Of a stretch of 64,000 nucleotides of DNA, positions 1-8,420 are shown piece by piece (positions within the stretch are counted from its first letter, which is position 1; each line of letters begins with the position of its first letter). A program made the translations under genes and the position numbers. The notes beneath the pieces were generated by a model. That model searched no databases, was not told the origin of the DNA, and saw only the letters and a list, made by a program, of their open reading frames with translations. The stretch is from Demequina sp. NBRC 110053 (GTDB taxonomy: Bacteria; Actinomycetota; Actinomycetes; Actinomycetales; Demequinaceae). The stretch lies in contig NZ_BBRJ01000002.1 of assembly GCF_002090095.1 (NCBI RefSeq), positions 310,001-374,000 on the forward strand. Direction: 5' to 3'.

Positions 1-342
1 CGCGGGCACGCCGTAGAAGGCGCCCTGGCTCAGCAGCTCGTCGCGGACGCGCTGCGCGAACGAGCCCGACGTGCCTTGGCCGACGTAGCCGATGCGCGCG
101 CGGACCTGCTCGGGTGTGGTCGCGATGTCGTGGCCCACCACGCGGGCGCCCCCCGAGGTGGGCGGGATCAGCGTGGTGAGCATGCGGATGGTGGTGGACT
201 TGCCCGCGCCGTTGGGGCCGAGGAAGGCGACGAGGCCTCCCGGCTCGACGGTGAAGGACACGTCGGTGACGGCGTCGACCGTGGTCTTGCCGCGACTGAA
301 CTGCTTGGTGAGGCCCTCGGCCTCGATGATGGAAGTGGTCAT
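1..342 (-). CDS. ABC transporter ATP-binding protein (N-terminal 114 residues, cut by window edge)
   Basis: Translation from the ATG at 342 gives the start of a DrrA/CcmA-type ABC ATPase. The Walker A motif GPNGAGKST is at residues 42-50 and the Q-loop region GYVGQG follows near residue 90. The Walker B and signature motifs lie beyond the left edge. Such ATPases work with a separate permease to export drugs or lipids; the permease would be expected further left, so the substrate cannot be named. The gene is divergent from the WYL regulator at 405, with an inverted repeat between them, which suggests local control. The family call is firm; function in export is inferred from the family. Confidence 0.9.
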   Translation of the reverse strand, partial: MTTSIIEAEGLTKQFSRGKTTVDAVTDVSFTVEPGGLVAFLGPNGAGKSTTIRMLTTLIPPTSGGARVVGHDIATTPEQVRARIGYVGQGTSGSFAQRVRDELLSQGAFYGVPA

Positions 343-362
343 GCCGCCCACGGTAGGCGCCT

Positions 363-385
363 ATGCGGACAGTTCTCGTCCGCAT
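363..385. promoter_or_regulatory. Inverted repeat, candidate operator between ABC ATPase and WYL regulator
   Basis: ATGCGGAC and GTCCGCAT form a perfect 8-bp inverted repeat around a 7-base spacer. It lies in the 62-bp gap between two divergent genes and about 20 bp from each start codon. The placement suits a site through which the WYL regulator controls itself and the ABC gene. Binding is inferred. Confidence 0.55.
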
Positions 386-404
386 TGCGTGAGATTCTGG
401 TCGC

Positions 405-1406
405 ATGGCCGACACCACCGCCCGATCGCTCGCCCTGCTCGACCTGCTGCAGCGCCATCGCCAGTGGACCGGCGCCGAGCTCGCCGCGCGGCTGCGCACC
501 ACCGAGCGCACCATCCGCCGCGACATCGAGCGCCTGCGAGAGCTGGGCTACCGCATCGGCTCGACCGCGGGCCGCGAGGGCGGCTACCGCCTCGAGTCGG
601 GAGGCACCATGCCGCCATTGCTGCTGAGCGAGGAGGAGGCCGTCGCCATCGCCGTCGGGCTGCGCGTGGCGGCTGCTGAACAGCTGGTCGACGGCGCCGC
701 GACCGCCCTGTCAGCGATCGCGAAGCTCGAGCAGGTGCTCGAGCCGCAGCTGCGCCGCAAGGTGACGGCGCTGTCGCAGGCCATGACGGCGCCCACCCGC
801 GGGCCGGGTGCGGACGTGCTGCCCGCGCTGCTCGGGCAGGTGGCGCTCGCTTGCCGGGACCGCGAGCGCGTCAGGTTCGCCTACGAAGACGCCCAGGGCA
901 GGACCTCGCGTCGGCGGGTCGATCCGCACGCGCTGGCGCCTGCACGAGGCCGGTGGTATCTGGTGGCGTGGGATCTCGAGCGCGAGGACTGGCGCACCTT
1001 CCGCCTCGACCGCATGGCGGGGCTCACAGGTACGGGGGCCCGCTTCACCCCGCACGCGCTGACCCGCGAGGAGATCGACGAGCGCGTCCTCGTCGCCAGC
1101 TCCGCCCAGCGTCAGCCGGTCGAGGCGTTCGCCGTGCTCGCGACGACGCTCGCCGACTTCGAGGCGCGCATGGGCGTGTGGGCGGACGGCGCCACCGCGC
1201 CCGCGCCCGGCACCACCAGGTGGGGCTTCGGCGGCTCGGACGTGCGCGACCTCATGTACGCCATGTCGTGGCTGCCGCAGGACGTCGACTGGACGGTCGA
1301 GATCGACCCGACGCACCGGAGCGCGCTCGCGCAGATGCTCACGACCATGCTGCGGGGGATCGAGAGAGCACCGGCGCCGTCCGCTGACCCGCCCGAGCCC
1401 TCCTAG
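405..1406 (+). CDS. WYL domain transcriptional regulator (DeoR/YafY type)
   Basis: The 333-residue protein has an N-terminal winged helix-turn-helix (residues about 8-60, including TTERTIRRDIERL), a linker, and a WYL domain beginning near residue 150 with the motif GRWYLVAWD, followed by a C-terminal WCX-like extension. WYL proteins are ligand-responsive DNA-binding regulators; the ligand here is unknown. The gene is divergent from an ABC exporter ATPase with a palindrome between them, so a role controlling that transporter is likely. The stop codon TAG also forms the first bases of the -10 element of the next gene. Confidence 0.92.
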   Translation: MADTTARSLALLDLLQRHRQWTGAELAARLRTTERTIRRDIERLRELGYRIGSTAGREGGYRLESGGTMPPLLLSEEEAVAIAVGLRVAAAEQLVDGAATALSAIAKLEQVLEPQLRRKVTALSQAMTAPTRGPGADVLPALLGQVALACRDRERVRFAYEDAQGRTSRRRVDPHALAPARGRWYLVAWDLEREDWRTFRLDRMAGLTGTGARFTPHALTREEIDERVLVASSAQRQPVEAFAVLATTLADFEARMGVWADGATAPAPGTTRWGFGGSDVRDLMYAMSWLPQDVDWTVEIDPTHRSALAQMLTTMLRGIERAPAPSADPPEPS

Positions 1407-1409
1407 GCT
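1404..1409 (+). promoter_or_regulatory. -10 element TAGGCT for HAD hydrolase, leaderless layout
   Basis: TAGGCT ends 7 bases before the ATG at 1417, so the transcript should begin at or next to the start codon. No Shine-Dalgarno sequence is present. The first three bases are the stop codon of the upstream gene. Confidence 0.5.
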
Positions 1410-1416
1410 GGGCGGC

Positions 1417-2238
1417 ATGCCCGCTACTCCCCGCGCAGTGTTCCTCGACGTCGACGGCACGTACGCCTCCCACGGCTCCGTGCCCGGAGAGCATGTGGAG
1501 GCGGTCCGCGCCGTGCGCGCGAGAGGGCACCGCGTGTTCCTGTGCACGGGACGGCCGCGCGCCCTGCTGTCCGAGGCGATCCTCGCGGCAGGGTTCGACG
1601 GCGCAGTGTGCGGCGCGGGCGCCTATGCGGAGCTCGACGGCCGGGTGCTGGCTGATGAGGCGTTCCCCGCCGATCTCGCCGCGCGCACTCTCGACACCTT
1701 CGCTCGCCACCACGCGAACATCACCGTGGAGGCGACGGAGGCGATGTACGTGCTGCCCAGCGGACGGGACGCCATGGACGCCAAGGCGCCGGCGGGCGGC
1801 GGCAGGCAGGCACAGGTGTGGCAGGACATCATCGCGGCGCGGCGCGTGGTGGACACGTTCGCCGGGGTGCGGTTCGCGAAGATCGTCTCCTTCGAGGCCG
1901 ACGTCCCCCTGGCGCAGATCGCGCAGGAGATCGGGCGGGAGGTGGCCGCAGTGGAGACGTCCATCGAGGACCTCGGCCGCGGCTCGGGCGAGCTGTACCT
2001 GGCGCACATCACCAAGGAGGTCGGGATGCGCGCGGTGGTCGAGGCGCTCGGCCTCGACACCTCCCAGGTGGTCGCGGCGGGAGACGGCCCCAACGACATC
2101 GAGATGATGCGCTACGCAGGCACCGCGATCGGGATCGAGGGCGGGCACCCTGATGTGCTCGCTGCAGCGGACGTGGTCGTGCCGGGTCCCGACCGCGGTG
2201 GGCTCGTGGAGGGCTTCGCGCGCGTGGGTCTGGTCTGA
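1417..2238 (+). CDS. HAD superfamily hydrolase, Cof type
   Basis: This 273-residue protein has HAD motif I, FLDVDGTYASHG, near residues 9-20 with the nucleophilic Asp, and motif IV, GDGPNDIEMM, near residue 224. The region between is the large C2 cap of the Cof/YbiV group. These cytosolic enzymes dephosphorylate sugar phosphates, FMN or similar small molecules; the substrate cannot be told from sequence. Length is normal for the family. The start is chosen because the Cof nucleophile motif follows directly and a -10 element lies 7 bases upstream. Confidence 0.9.
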   Translation: MPATPRAVFLDVDGTYASHGSVPGEHVEAVRAVRARGHRVFLCTGRPRALLSEAILAAGFDGAVCGAGAYAELDGRVLADEAFPADLAARTLDTFARHHANITVEATEAMYVLPSGRDAMDAKAPAGGGRQAQVWQDIIAARRVVDTFAGVRFAKIVSFEADVPLAQIAQEIGREVAAVETSIEDLGRGSGELYLAHITKEVGMRAVVEALGLDTSQVVAAGDGPNDIEMMRYAGTAIGIEGGHPDVLAAADVVVPGPDRGGLVEGFARVGLV

Positions 2239-2400
2239 CGCAGCGCCACTGACCACGCGGTAGGGAATCTCACGCCGCGACCGGCGGTTGATCTTCCCGG
2301 ACCCCGCCGCGAAGTGCGACAATGGTCCGTCCCCGCGTGTGCATCGCGCCGTCCCGCCGCGTGGATTCCGTACCTCTGACGCGCACACCCCGGAGGATCC

Positions 2401-3921
2401 ATGTCCGACACCCCTGTGCCCGAGAGCACGGTGCGCGTCCCGGTCGACACGGCCGTCGACGCGACCCGCGACACCCGCGACACCGAGCGCGAGACCACGT
2501 CACGGCGAGACAACCTCGTGATCCTGGTCCTCATCGTCTCGGCGTTCACCGTGATCCTCAACGAGACGATCATGGGCGTCGCGATCCCCCACCTGATGGA
2601 GGACCTCGACATCACCGCGGTGGACGCGCAGTGGCTCACCGCGGCGTTCCTGCTCACGATGGCCATCGTGATCCCGATCACGGGATGGCTCCTGCAGCGC
2701 TTCCCGACTCGGCCGCTCTACCTGGGCGCGATGGGCACCTTCGTGGGCGGCACCGCGCTCGCCGCGCTGGCTCCCGGCTTCGAGGTGCTGCTGCTCGCCC
2801 GCGTGATCCAGGCCACCGGCACGGCGGTGATGCTGCCGCTGCTCATGACCACCGTGATCTCGCTCGTCCCCGAGCACGAACGCGGCAAGCGCATGGGCAC
2901 CATCGGACTGGTGATCTCCGTCGCGCCCGCGCTGGGCCCGACCATCTCCGGGATCATCCTGCAGTTCCTGCCGTGGCGGTACCTGTTCGTCTTCGTCCTG
3001 CCGGTCGCGGTCACGGTGCTGGTGTTCGGCCTCCTCAAGATGCGCTCGACCAACGAGACTCGTCCGGCGCCGCTCGACGTCCTGTCCGTGCTGCTCGCTG
3101 CCGTGGGGTTCGGGTCGCTGGTGTTCGGCCTGTCGCAGATCGGCGAGTCGGCGGAGGGCAACCTCGCGGCCGCGCTCGGGTTCGTCGCGGTGGGCGTGAT
3201 CGTGACGACCATCTTCGCCCTGCGTCAGATTGCGCTGCAGAAGCGCGACGCACCGCTGCTGGACCTGCGCGTGTTCCGTGAGAGGACGTTCTCCGTGGCG
3301 ACCGCGATGTTCATCGTCGCCATGATGGCCCTGTTCGGCACCATCATCCTGGTGCCGCTGTTCACCCAGGGCGTGCTCGAGCTCAGCGTGCTGCAGACCG
3401 GCCTCATGCTGCTGCCAGGCGGCCTGCTGATGGGCCTGATGGCCAGGCCCGTCGGCCGTCTGTACGACCGCATCGGCCCCCGTCCGCTGCTCATCCCTGG
3501 CACCGCGCTCGTGGCGGCGGCCCTGTGGATCCTGGCGCTGAGCCTGTCCACGGCCACTCGACCGTGGATGATCGTGGCCTGCCACCTGACCCTCAGCGCC
3601 GGCCTCGCTCTGATCTTCACGCCGTTGTTCACCGCGAGCCTGGGATCACTGCCCCATCACCTCTACTCGCACGGATCGGCCACCATCTCGACGCTGCAGC
3701 AGGTCGCGGCCGCCGCCGGCACGGCCCTGTTCGTGTCGACCATGACGGCCGTCGCTGTCACGCAGGTGGACGCCGGCGCGGCGGAGGCGGCGGCGCAGGC
3801 CGCCGGCATCCGCACGGCCTTCTTGGTCGGAGCCGTGCTCGCAACGGTGGGGATCGGGCTCGCGACGCTGATCCGCCGCCCCCAGAAGGTCGACGGCCAG
3901 GCGCCGGTCGCGGCGCACTGA
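2401..3921 (+). CDS. MFS multidrug efflux transporter, DHA2 (EmrB/QacA) family
   Basis: The 506-residue protein has a charged N-terminal tail of about 40 residues and then about 14 hydrophobic segments, the count of the DHA2 subfamily of proton-drug antiporters. The motif C-like stretch APALGPTISGIIL after the fourth or fifth segment is typical of antiporters, and the N-terminal NETIMGVAIPHLMEDL block is characteristic of EmrB/QacA proteins. It acts in the cytoplasmic membrane; substrates are unknown. A Shine-Dalgarno GGAGG stands 4 bases before the ATG. It is monocistronic, followed by a large inverted repeat and a convergent gene. Confidence 0.93.
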   Translation: MSDTPVPESTVRVPVDTAVDATRDTRDTERETTSRRDNLVILVLIVSAFTVILNETIMGVAIPHLMEDLDITAVDAQWLTAAFLLTMAIVIPITGWLLQRFPTRPLYLGAMGTFVGGTALAALAPGFEVLLLARVIQATGTAVMLPLLMTTVISLVPEHERGKRMGTIGLVISVAPALGPTISGIILQFLPWRYLFVFVLPVAVTVLVFGLLKMRSTNETRPAPLDVLSVLLAAVGFGSLVFGLSQIGESAEGNLAAALGFVAVGVIVTTIFALRQIALQKRDAPLLDLRVFRERTFSVATAMFIVAMMALFGTIILVPLFTQGVLELSVLQTGLMLLPGGLLMGLMARPVGRLYDRIGPRPLLIPGTALVAAALWILALSLSTATRPWMIVACHLTLSAGLALIFTPLFTASLGSLPHHLYSHGSATISTLQQVAAAAGTALFVSTMTAVAVTQVDAGAAEAAAQAAGIRTAFLVGAVLATVGIGLATLIRRPQKVDGQAPVAAH

Positions 3922-3943
3922 CCCCCTCCCGCTGCCCGCGGAA

Positions 3944-3991
3944 TGGATCCCTGTCGCTGATCGAGTGCCGTAGACCAGCGAAAGGGATCCA
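3944..3991. repeat. Large inverted repeat between convergent genes
   Basis: The arms at 3944-3959 and 3976-3991 match over 16 bp with one mismatch (TGGATCCCT is the outer part), enclosing a 16-base loop. It sits between the convergent MFS and Nudix genes, so it may be a two-way transcription stop. It lacks a T-run and could equally be one copy of a dispersed intergenic palindrome. Confidence 0.6.
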
Positions 3992-4013
3992 CTTCGCTTG
4001 GAGGGGGAAGCGG

Positions 4014-4493
4014 TCAGGGCAGGAAGTCGACCCTGTCGTCGCCCCTCAGCGCAGCGCCGATGCGCTCGCTCATGTCCGCGGTCAGGTCCGGCAGCTCGGT
4101 GGTCAGGAACCAGCGCGCCTCAGCGTTCTCGCCGTCCGCCGGATAGGGCTCTCCGCTCACCCACCTGAAACGATAGGTGAGGTCGAGGTACTGGGCTCGG
4201 TCGCCGTTGGCATAGGTCATGGGCTCGAGCGCGCGCACCCGCACGAGGGCCTCGGGCACCGCGATGACGGCGGCCTCCTCGAGCGCCTCCCTGGCGCCGG
4301 CGCCTGCCGGCTGCTCGCCCGGGTCGATGATGCCGGTGACCGGCGTCCACGCACCGTTGTCTGCACGCTTGACGAGCAGCACCTCCGTGCCGAGCGCGGT
4401 CTCGCGCACGATGACGGCCGTCACGCCCGGAAGCCACAGGAGGTCGTGGCCGATGGCCTCGCGAAGACGCAGCACGAAGTTAGGGGTCGGCAT
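4014..4493 (-). CDS. Nudix hydrolase
   Basis: The 159-residue protein carries a Nudix box, GIIDPGE followed by REALEEAAV, which fits GX5EX7REUXEEXGU except that the last conserved Gly is Ala. The glutamates that bind metal are intact. Nudix enzymes hydrolyse nucleoside diphosphates linked to another group; the substrate cannot be predicted. The ATG at 4493 gives a normal family start (MPTPNFVLRLRE); a longer frame upstream is only read-through of the SGNH gene. It overlaps the end of that gene by 14 bp, so the two are probably co-transcribed. Confidence 0.87.
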   Translation of the reverse strand: MPTPNFVLRLREAIGHDLLWLPGVTAVIVRETALGTEVLLVKRADNGAWTPVTGIIDPGEQPAGAGAREALEEAAVIAVPEALVRVRALEPMTYANGDRAQYLDLTYRFRWVSGEPYPADGENAEARWFLTTELPDLTADMSERIGAALRGDDRVDFLP

Positions 4494-5289
4494 GCTTCCC
4501 CGGCTCGTGTGGCGCGTCCGCAGCGCGGTGGACCGCCGTCGGATCGATGCGCACCCACTCGGGATGCTTCGCGGTGCGCCCGTCGCCGGAGGACCGGCGC
4601 GTGAGTCGCCGCCCGATCCACGGCAGCACGTAGCGCGCATAGTACTGCGCCTCGACCAGGGCGCGTCGCGACTCGGGCGCACTGTCCGTCGACGTCGGCA
4701 GGTCCGTCTCGACGCCGAGCGCGGTGAGGACGCGTGCCGCGACGCGCTCGTGTCCCAGCGGGCCCAGGTGAAGGCGGTCGGCCGACCAGTAGGGTGCGCG
4801 CCGCAGCTCCTGGTCCGACCAGTTGTCGACGAACAGCTGCTCGGGATGGCGCTCGAGGATGCCGTCGACGGCCTCCAGGTAGATGCGCCCGCGGTCGGAC
4901 ATCATCGCTCCGCGCGGGAGGCGCATGGTCGGGTCGCCGCCCGACAGCAGGAGCAGTCCCACGCCCTCCTGGGCGCAGCGGTCGATCGCGTGCTCGATCA
5001 GCCCCACGATCCTGTCGAGGTCGAATCCCGGGCGCATCATGTCGTTGCCGCCGCCGTTGAAACTGATGAGCGTGGGCTGCGGCTCCAGGGCCAGGGCGGC
5101 CTCGAGCTGGTCGCGCACGATCGGTTCGATGAGGCGTCCGCGGATCGCGAGGTTGACGTAGTCGACGGGCTCGTCGAGTCCCGCAGCCAGCCCGGCCGCG
5201 ACGAGGTCCGCCCATCCCCGAACGGAACCGTCAGGGAGGTCGTCTCCCACACCTTCGGTGAAGCTGTCGCCGATCGCCGCAAAACGCAT
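4480..5289 (-). CDS. SGNH/GDSL-type esterase or lipase
   Basis: From the ATG at 5289 the 269-residue protein opens with block I, GDSFTEG, containing the catalytic Ser. Block II Gly is in NLAIRG, block III is GGGND, and block V, DRLHLGPLGH, supplies the Asp-His pair. All catalytic positions are present. There is no signal peptide, so it is likely cytosolic and acts on an ester or acyl group that cannot be named. The roughly 50 C-terminal residues after the core are Arg-rich. A TAGGCT element 7 bases before the ATG supports this start over a longer frame. Confidence 0.88.
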   Translation of the reverse strand: MRFAAIGDSFTEGVGDDLPDGSVRGWADLVAAGLAAGLDEPVDYVNLAIRGRLIEPIVRDQLEAALALEPQPTLISFNGGGNDMMRPGFDLDRIVGLIEHAIDRCAQEGVGLLLLSGGDPTMRLPRGAMMSDRGRIYLEAVDGILERHPEQLFVDNWSDQELRRAPYWSADRLHLGPLGHERVAARVLTALGVETDLPTSTDSAPESRRALVEAQYYARYVLPWIGRRLTRRSSGDGRTAKHPEWVRIDPTAVHRAADAPHEPGKHADP

Positions 5290-5296
5290 GAGAGCG

Positions 5297-5302
5297 AGCC
5301 TA
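5297..5302 (-). promoter_or_regulatory. -10 element TAGGCT for SGNH hydrolase, leaderless layout
   Basis: On the minus strand TAGGCT stands 7 bases before the ATG at 5289, with no Shine-Dalgarno sequence between. Confidence 0.45.
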
Positions 5303-5326
5303 GCCGCGCCAGGGGTGCGCCGGTAC

Positions 5327-6082
5327 TCAGCCTCGGCGCAGGGCCGACAGGTCGCGGAGAAAGCGCTCCGGCTCGTCCTCCAGCCGTGGATCGCGCGGAT
5401 CGCAGGCGCCGTCGAGCCGCCCCGGCTCGTCGTGCGCCAGCGCCTCGAAGCGTGCGCACCAGTCGCGCTCGGGTGCGCCTGCACTCGCGAACAGCTCGAA
5501 CGTCACCCCGAGTGCGGCTGGACAGCTCAGCGAGGCGACCACCGCATCGGCGATCTGCGACCGCGCGACGGGACGGCGTGAGTCCACGTGCGTGGCGTCG
5601 CCCTGCTCGAGCGTGACGGCCTGGTGGCCCGCCGGCTCGAGGTCGAACCACCCGGGCCGGATGACCGTCGCGGGCAGGCCTGACGCACGCAGCAGCCGCT
5701 CTCCCCTGCGCTTCCAGTGCATGGCCTCGCGCCAGCTGCCGGTCGCATGGGTGACGGCCATCGATGTCATCAGCACGACGTGGGGTCGGGTGCCGCCGGT
5801 CGCACGCAGCACCGCCGGCACGGCCCCGTAGTCCACATCCTCCGGACGCGCCGAGCCGGATGCGCCGTGCACCATGACCACCGCATCGGCCCCGCGCAGT
5901 GCGGTCGCGAGCGCGACCGGGTCGTCGAGATCGCCTACCACGCGCTCGGCTTGCGGCGGCAGGGACGATGCACGCGCCGGGTCGCGCACGAACGCGACGG
6001 TGTCGTGCCGGGCCGCCACCAGGGCAGGCACCACCACTCTGCCGACGCTGCCCGTCGCACCGATCACCGCCACTCGTGCCAC
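5327..6082 (-). CDS. Atypical SDR / NAD(P)-binding (NmrA-like) protein
   Basis: The start RVAVIGATGSVGR is the glycine-rich NAD(P)-binding motif (GxxGxxG) of atypical short-chain dehydrogenases. GDLDDP and the later DAVVMVHGA match the second and third strands of the Rossmann fold. The Tyr-x3-Lys catalytic pair of classical SDRs is not evident, so it may be a redox sensor or an isomerase rather than a dehydrogenase. The GTG at 6082 is preferred because a CACGAT element lies exactly 6 bases upstream; the ATG at 6100 is an alternative. About 251 residues. It is divergent from the glutathione peroxidase gene. Confidence 0.82.
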   Translation of the reverse strand: MARVAVIGATGSVGRVVVPALVAARHDTVAFVRDPARASSLPPQAERVVGDLDDPVALATALRGADAVVMVHGASGSARPEDVDYGAVPAVLRATGGTRPHVVLMTSMAVTHATGSWREAMHWKRRGERLLRASGLPATVIRPGWFDLEPAGHQAVTLEQGDATHVDSRRPVARSQIADAVVASLSCPAALGVTFELFASAGAPERDWCARFEALAHDEPGRLDGACDPRDPRLEDEPERFLRDLSALRRG

Positions 6083-6088
6083 GCCTCC

Positions 6089-6094
6089 ATCGTG
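6089..6094 (-). promoter_or_regulatory. -10-like CACGAT for atypical SDR, leaderless layout
   Basis: CACGAT on the minus strand ends 6 bases before the GTG at 6082. The first base deviates from the TANNNT consensus, so support is weaker than for the other leaderless sites. Confidence 0.35.
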
Positions 6095-6113
6095 CCGCAT
6101 GCGGCCAGCGTGT

Positions 6114-6119
6114 GAGGAT
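6114..6119 (+). promoter_or_regulatory. -10-like GAGGAT for glutathione peroxidase, leaderless layout
   Basis: GAGGAT ends 6 bases before the ATG at 6126. The A at position 2 and T at position 6 fit; the first base does not. Confidence 0.33.
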
Positions 6120-6125
6120 GGAGCC

Positions 6126-6605
6126 ATGACGACGATCTCCGACTTCACGGCCACAGCCCTCGATGGCGAGGAGCGCGACCTCTCCGCCTATGCGGGACGG
6201 GTGGTGCTCGTCGTCAACACCGCGTCCAGGTGCGGCTTCACGCCGCAGTTCGAGGGACTCGAGGAGCTGTACGAGCAGTTCGGAGGCGACGGCTTCGTCG
6301 TGCTGGGCTTCCCGACCAATCAGTTCAAGCAGGAGCTCTCGGACGCCGCCGAGATCGGCGAGTTCTGTCAGCGCAACTACGGCGTCACGTTCCCCATGTT
6401 CGCGATGATCGATGTCAACGGCAAGGGCGAGCATGCGCTGTACACATGGCTCAAGTCGGAGGCCGGCGGCAGGCTCGGCTCGGCGATCAAGTGGAACTTC
6501 ACGAAGTTCCTCGTGGGCAGGGACGGGCATGTGGTCAAGCGCTACGGATCCCAGACCGAGCCCGCCGACATCGCCGACGACATCCGCGCCGCCCTCGCCG
6601 CCTGA
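6126..6605 (+). CDS. Glutathione peroxidase family protein
   Basis: This 159-residue protein has the active-site segment NTASRCGFTPQ with the peroxidatic Cys36 in place of the selenocysteine of animal enzymes, GFPTNQF with the conserved Gln, and KWNFTKFLV with the conserved Trp-Asn. Family length is normal. Bacterial Cys-type members usually take electrons from thioredoxin rather than glutathione; actinobacteria mostly use mycothiol, so reduction of lipid or hydrogen peroxides through thioredoxin is the likely role. Longer frames upstream run into the divergent SDR gene and are rejected. Confidence 0.94.
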   Translation: MTTISDFTATALDGEERDLSAYAGRVVLVVNTASRCGFTPQFEGLEELYEQFGGDGFVVLGFPTNQFKQELSDAAEIGEFCQRNYGVTFPMFAMIDVNGKGEHALYTWLKSEAGGRLGSAIKWNFTKFLVGRDGHVVKRYGSQTEPADIADDIRAALAA

Positions 6606-6691
6606 GCGGCCCGCGTGCGGGAATACACGGCCGCTCGCGTACGCTACTTACTTGACGCTTCAATCATGAGGAGCGCGAGAGGGAGCAGAAC

Positions 6692-7738
6692 ATGACTGAC
6701 GTGACGTTCGGCATCGAGACGTTCGGCGACCTGCCGCTGCACGACTCGGGCGAGCCGATGAGCCACGCCGCATCGCTGCGCCAGGTGGTCGAGGAGGCCG
6801 CGCTCGCCGACCAGATCGGCATCGACGCCGTCGCGCTCGGCGAGCACCACCGCGCCGATTTCGCGATCTCCTCCCCCGAGATGGTGCTCGCCGCGATCGC
6901 CTCGCGCACCGAGCACGTCACGCTGGGCTCGGCGGTGACCGTCCTCAGCTCCGACGACCCGGTCCGCGTGTTCCAGCGCTTCTCGACCCTGGACGCGGTC
7001 AGCGGCGGGCGCGCCGAGGTGATCCTCGGCCGGGGCTCGTTCACCGAGTCCTTCCCGCTGTTCGGCTTCGACCTTGCTGACTACGAGGTGCTGTTCGAGG
7101 AGAAGATCGAACTCTTCTCGCGCCTGCTCACCGAGCGACCCGTGACGTGGGAGGGCACCACCCGAGCCGCACTCTTGAACGCCGACGTCTATCCCAAGAC
7201 CGATTCAGGCTCCCTCACCACCTGGGTGGGCGTGGGCGGCTCGCCGCAGTCCGTGATCCGCACCGCCCACTACGGCTTCCGCCTCATGCTCGCGATCATC
7301 GGCGGCGCTCCCGAGAGGTTCGCTCCGTACGTCGACCTCTACCGGCGCGCGACCGAGCAGCTGGGCACGACCGCCCACCCCGTCGGCATGCACAGCCACG
7401 GGTTCATCGCCGCGACGGACGAGGAGGCACGGGAGGCGTACTTCCCTGGCTACAAGGCCATGCGCGACCGCATCGGCGCCGAACGCGGCTGGCCACCCAT
7501 GTCCCGCGCCGACTACGACGGCGAGATCGACCACGGCTCGCTGTATGTGGGCGCCCCCGCCACCGTCGCCGCGAAGATGGCGGCGGCGATCACGGCTGTC
7601 GACGCGGGCCGCTTCGACCTCGTCTACACCGGCGGCGGAGCCATGCCCGCGAGCGCCCGCATGACCGCCGTCGAGCTGTTCGGCACCCAGGTGATCCCTC
7701 GCGTCAAGGAGTTGCTCGCGCAGGGTGGGACGCGATGA
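6692..7738 (+). CDS. LLM-class flavin-dependent oxidoreductase
   Basis: The 348-residue protein has the TIM-barrel pattern of luciferase-like monooxygenases: the N-terminal [10 protein letters not shown] strand, [10 protein letters not shown] (the EHH motif typical of the class), and [20 protein letters not shown]. Such enzymes use reduced FMN or F420 to oxidise small substrates. A GGGAG Shine-Dalgarno lies 6 bases before the ATG. Its stop codon overlaps the ATG of the next gene (ATGA), and the neighbour resembles NADPH:F420 reductases, which could point to F420 or another reduced flavin as the cofactor. The substrate is unknown. Confidence 0.9.
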   Translation: MTDVTFGIETFGDLPLHDSGEPMSHAASLRQVVEEAALADQIGIDAVALGEHHRADFAISSPEMVLAAIASRTEHVTLGSAVTVLSSDDPVRVFQRFSTLDAVSGGRAEVILGRGSFTESFPLFGFDLADYEVLFEEKIELFSRLLTERPVTWEGTTRAALLNADVYPKTDSGSLTTWVGVGGSPQSVIRTAHYGFRLMLAIIGGAPERFAPYVDLYRRATEQLGTTAHPVGMHSHGFIAATDEEAREAYFPGYKAMRDRIGAERGWPPMSRADYDGEIDHGSLYVGAPATVAAKMAAAITAVDAGRFDLVYTGGGAMPASARMTAVELFGTQVIPRVKELLAQGGTR

Positions 7739-8403
7739 CCGCGCTGGAGGTGCGCACCGTCGGCGTCCTGGGCGCGGGCAAGTTCGGCACGGTGGTCGCG
7801 CGCCTCGCCGTGGCAGCCGGCTACGACGTCCTCGTCGCAGGATCGGGCGACCCGGAGCGCATCGCGCTGACGCTCGAGGTCCTCGCTCCCGGTGCGGGCG
7901 CGGTGACGGCCGATGCGCTGGCCGAGCGGGCGGACGCGGTCGTGCTGGCGCTGCCGCTGGGGCGGCACGATCGGCTCGACGCCGATGCGCTGGCAGGCAC
8001 CGTGGTCATCGACGCGATGAACTACTGGTGGGAGGTCGACGGGGTCCGCGACGACCTCACGGACCCGAGCACGACGTCCTCCGAGATCGTCGCCCGGCAC
8101 CTCGCCGGCGCGCGCGTCGTGAAGGCGCTCAACCACATGGGCTATCACGACCTCGACGAGGGCGGCCGGCCGTTCGGCCACGTCGACCGCCGCGCCATCG
8201 CGATCGCCTCCGACGACGACAACGCCGCCGCGACCGTCGCGCGCGTCGTCGACGCCCTCGGTTTCGACCCCGTGCACATCGGAGCGCTGCGCGCTGGCCG
8301 TCATCTGCAGCCGGGCACCCCGGCCTTCGGCGCGAATGTGGCAGCACCCGAGCTCGTCGCGCTGGTGGCCCGTTCCAAGGCGGACAGGGAAGTCGCGGTG
8401 TAG
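7735..8403 (+). CDS. NADPH-dependent F420 reductase-like / NAD(P)-binding protein
   Basis: The 222-residue protein begins with the Rossmann motif [20 protein letters not shown], typical of the F420-dependent NADP reductase (Fno/NpdG) family, followed by [13 protein letters not shown] and VIDAMNYWW. Members move hydride between NADP(H) and F420, or oxidise substrates using NADP. The start overlaps the stop of the LLM oxidoreductase by the ATGA arrangement, so the two are translationally coupled and probably cooperate. Whether this organism makes F420 cannot be seen here. The gene is convergent with the HhH protein. Confidence 0.82.
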   Translation: MTALEVRTVGVLGAGKFGTVVARLAVAAGYDVLVAGSGDPERIALTLEVLAPGAGAVTADALAERADAVVLALPLGRHDRLDADALAGTVVIDAMNYWWEVDGVRDDLTDPSTTSSEIVARHLAGARVVKALNHMGYHDLDEGGRPFGHVDRRAIAIASDDDNAAATVARVVDALGFDPVHIGALRAGRHLQPGTPAFGANVAAPELVALVARSKADREVAV

Positions 8404-8420
8404 CGGGAGCGCCCGTCGCA

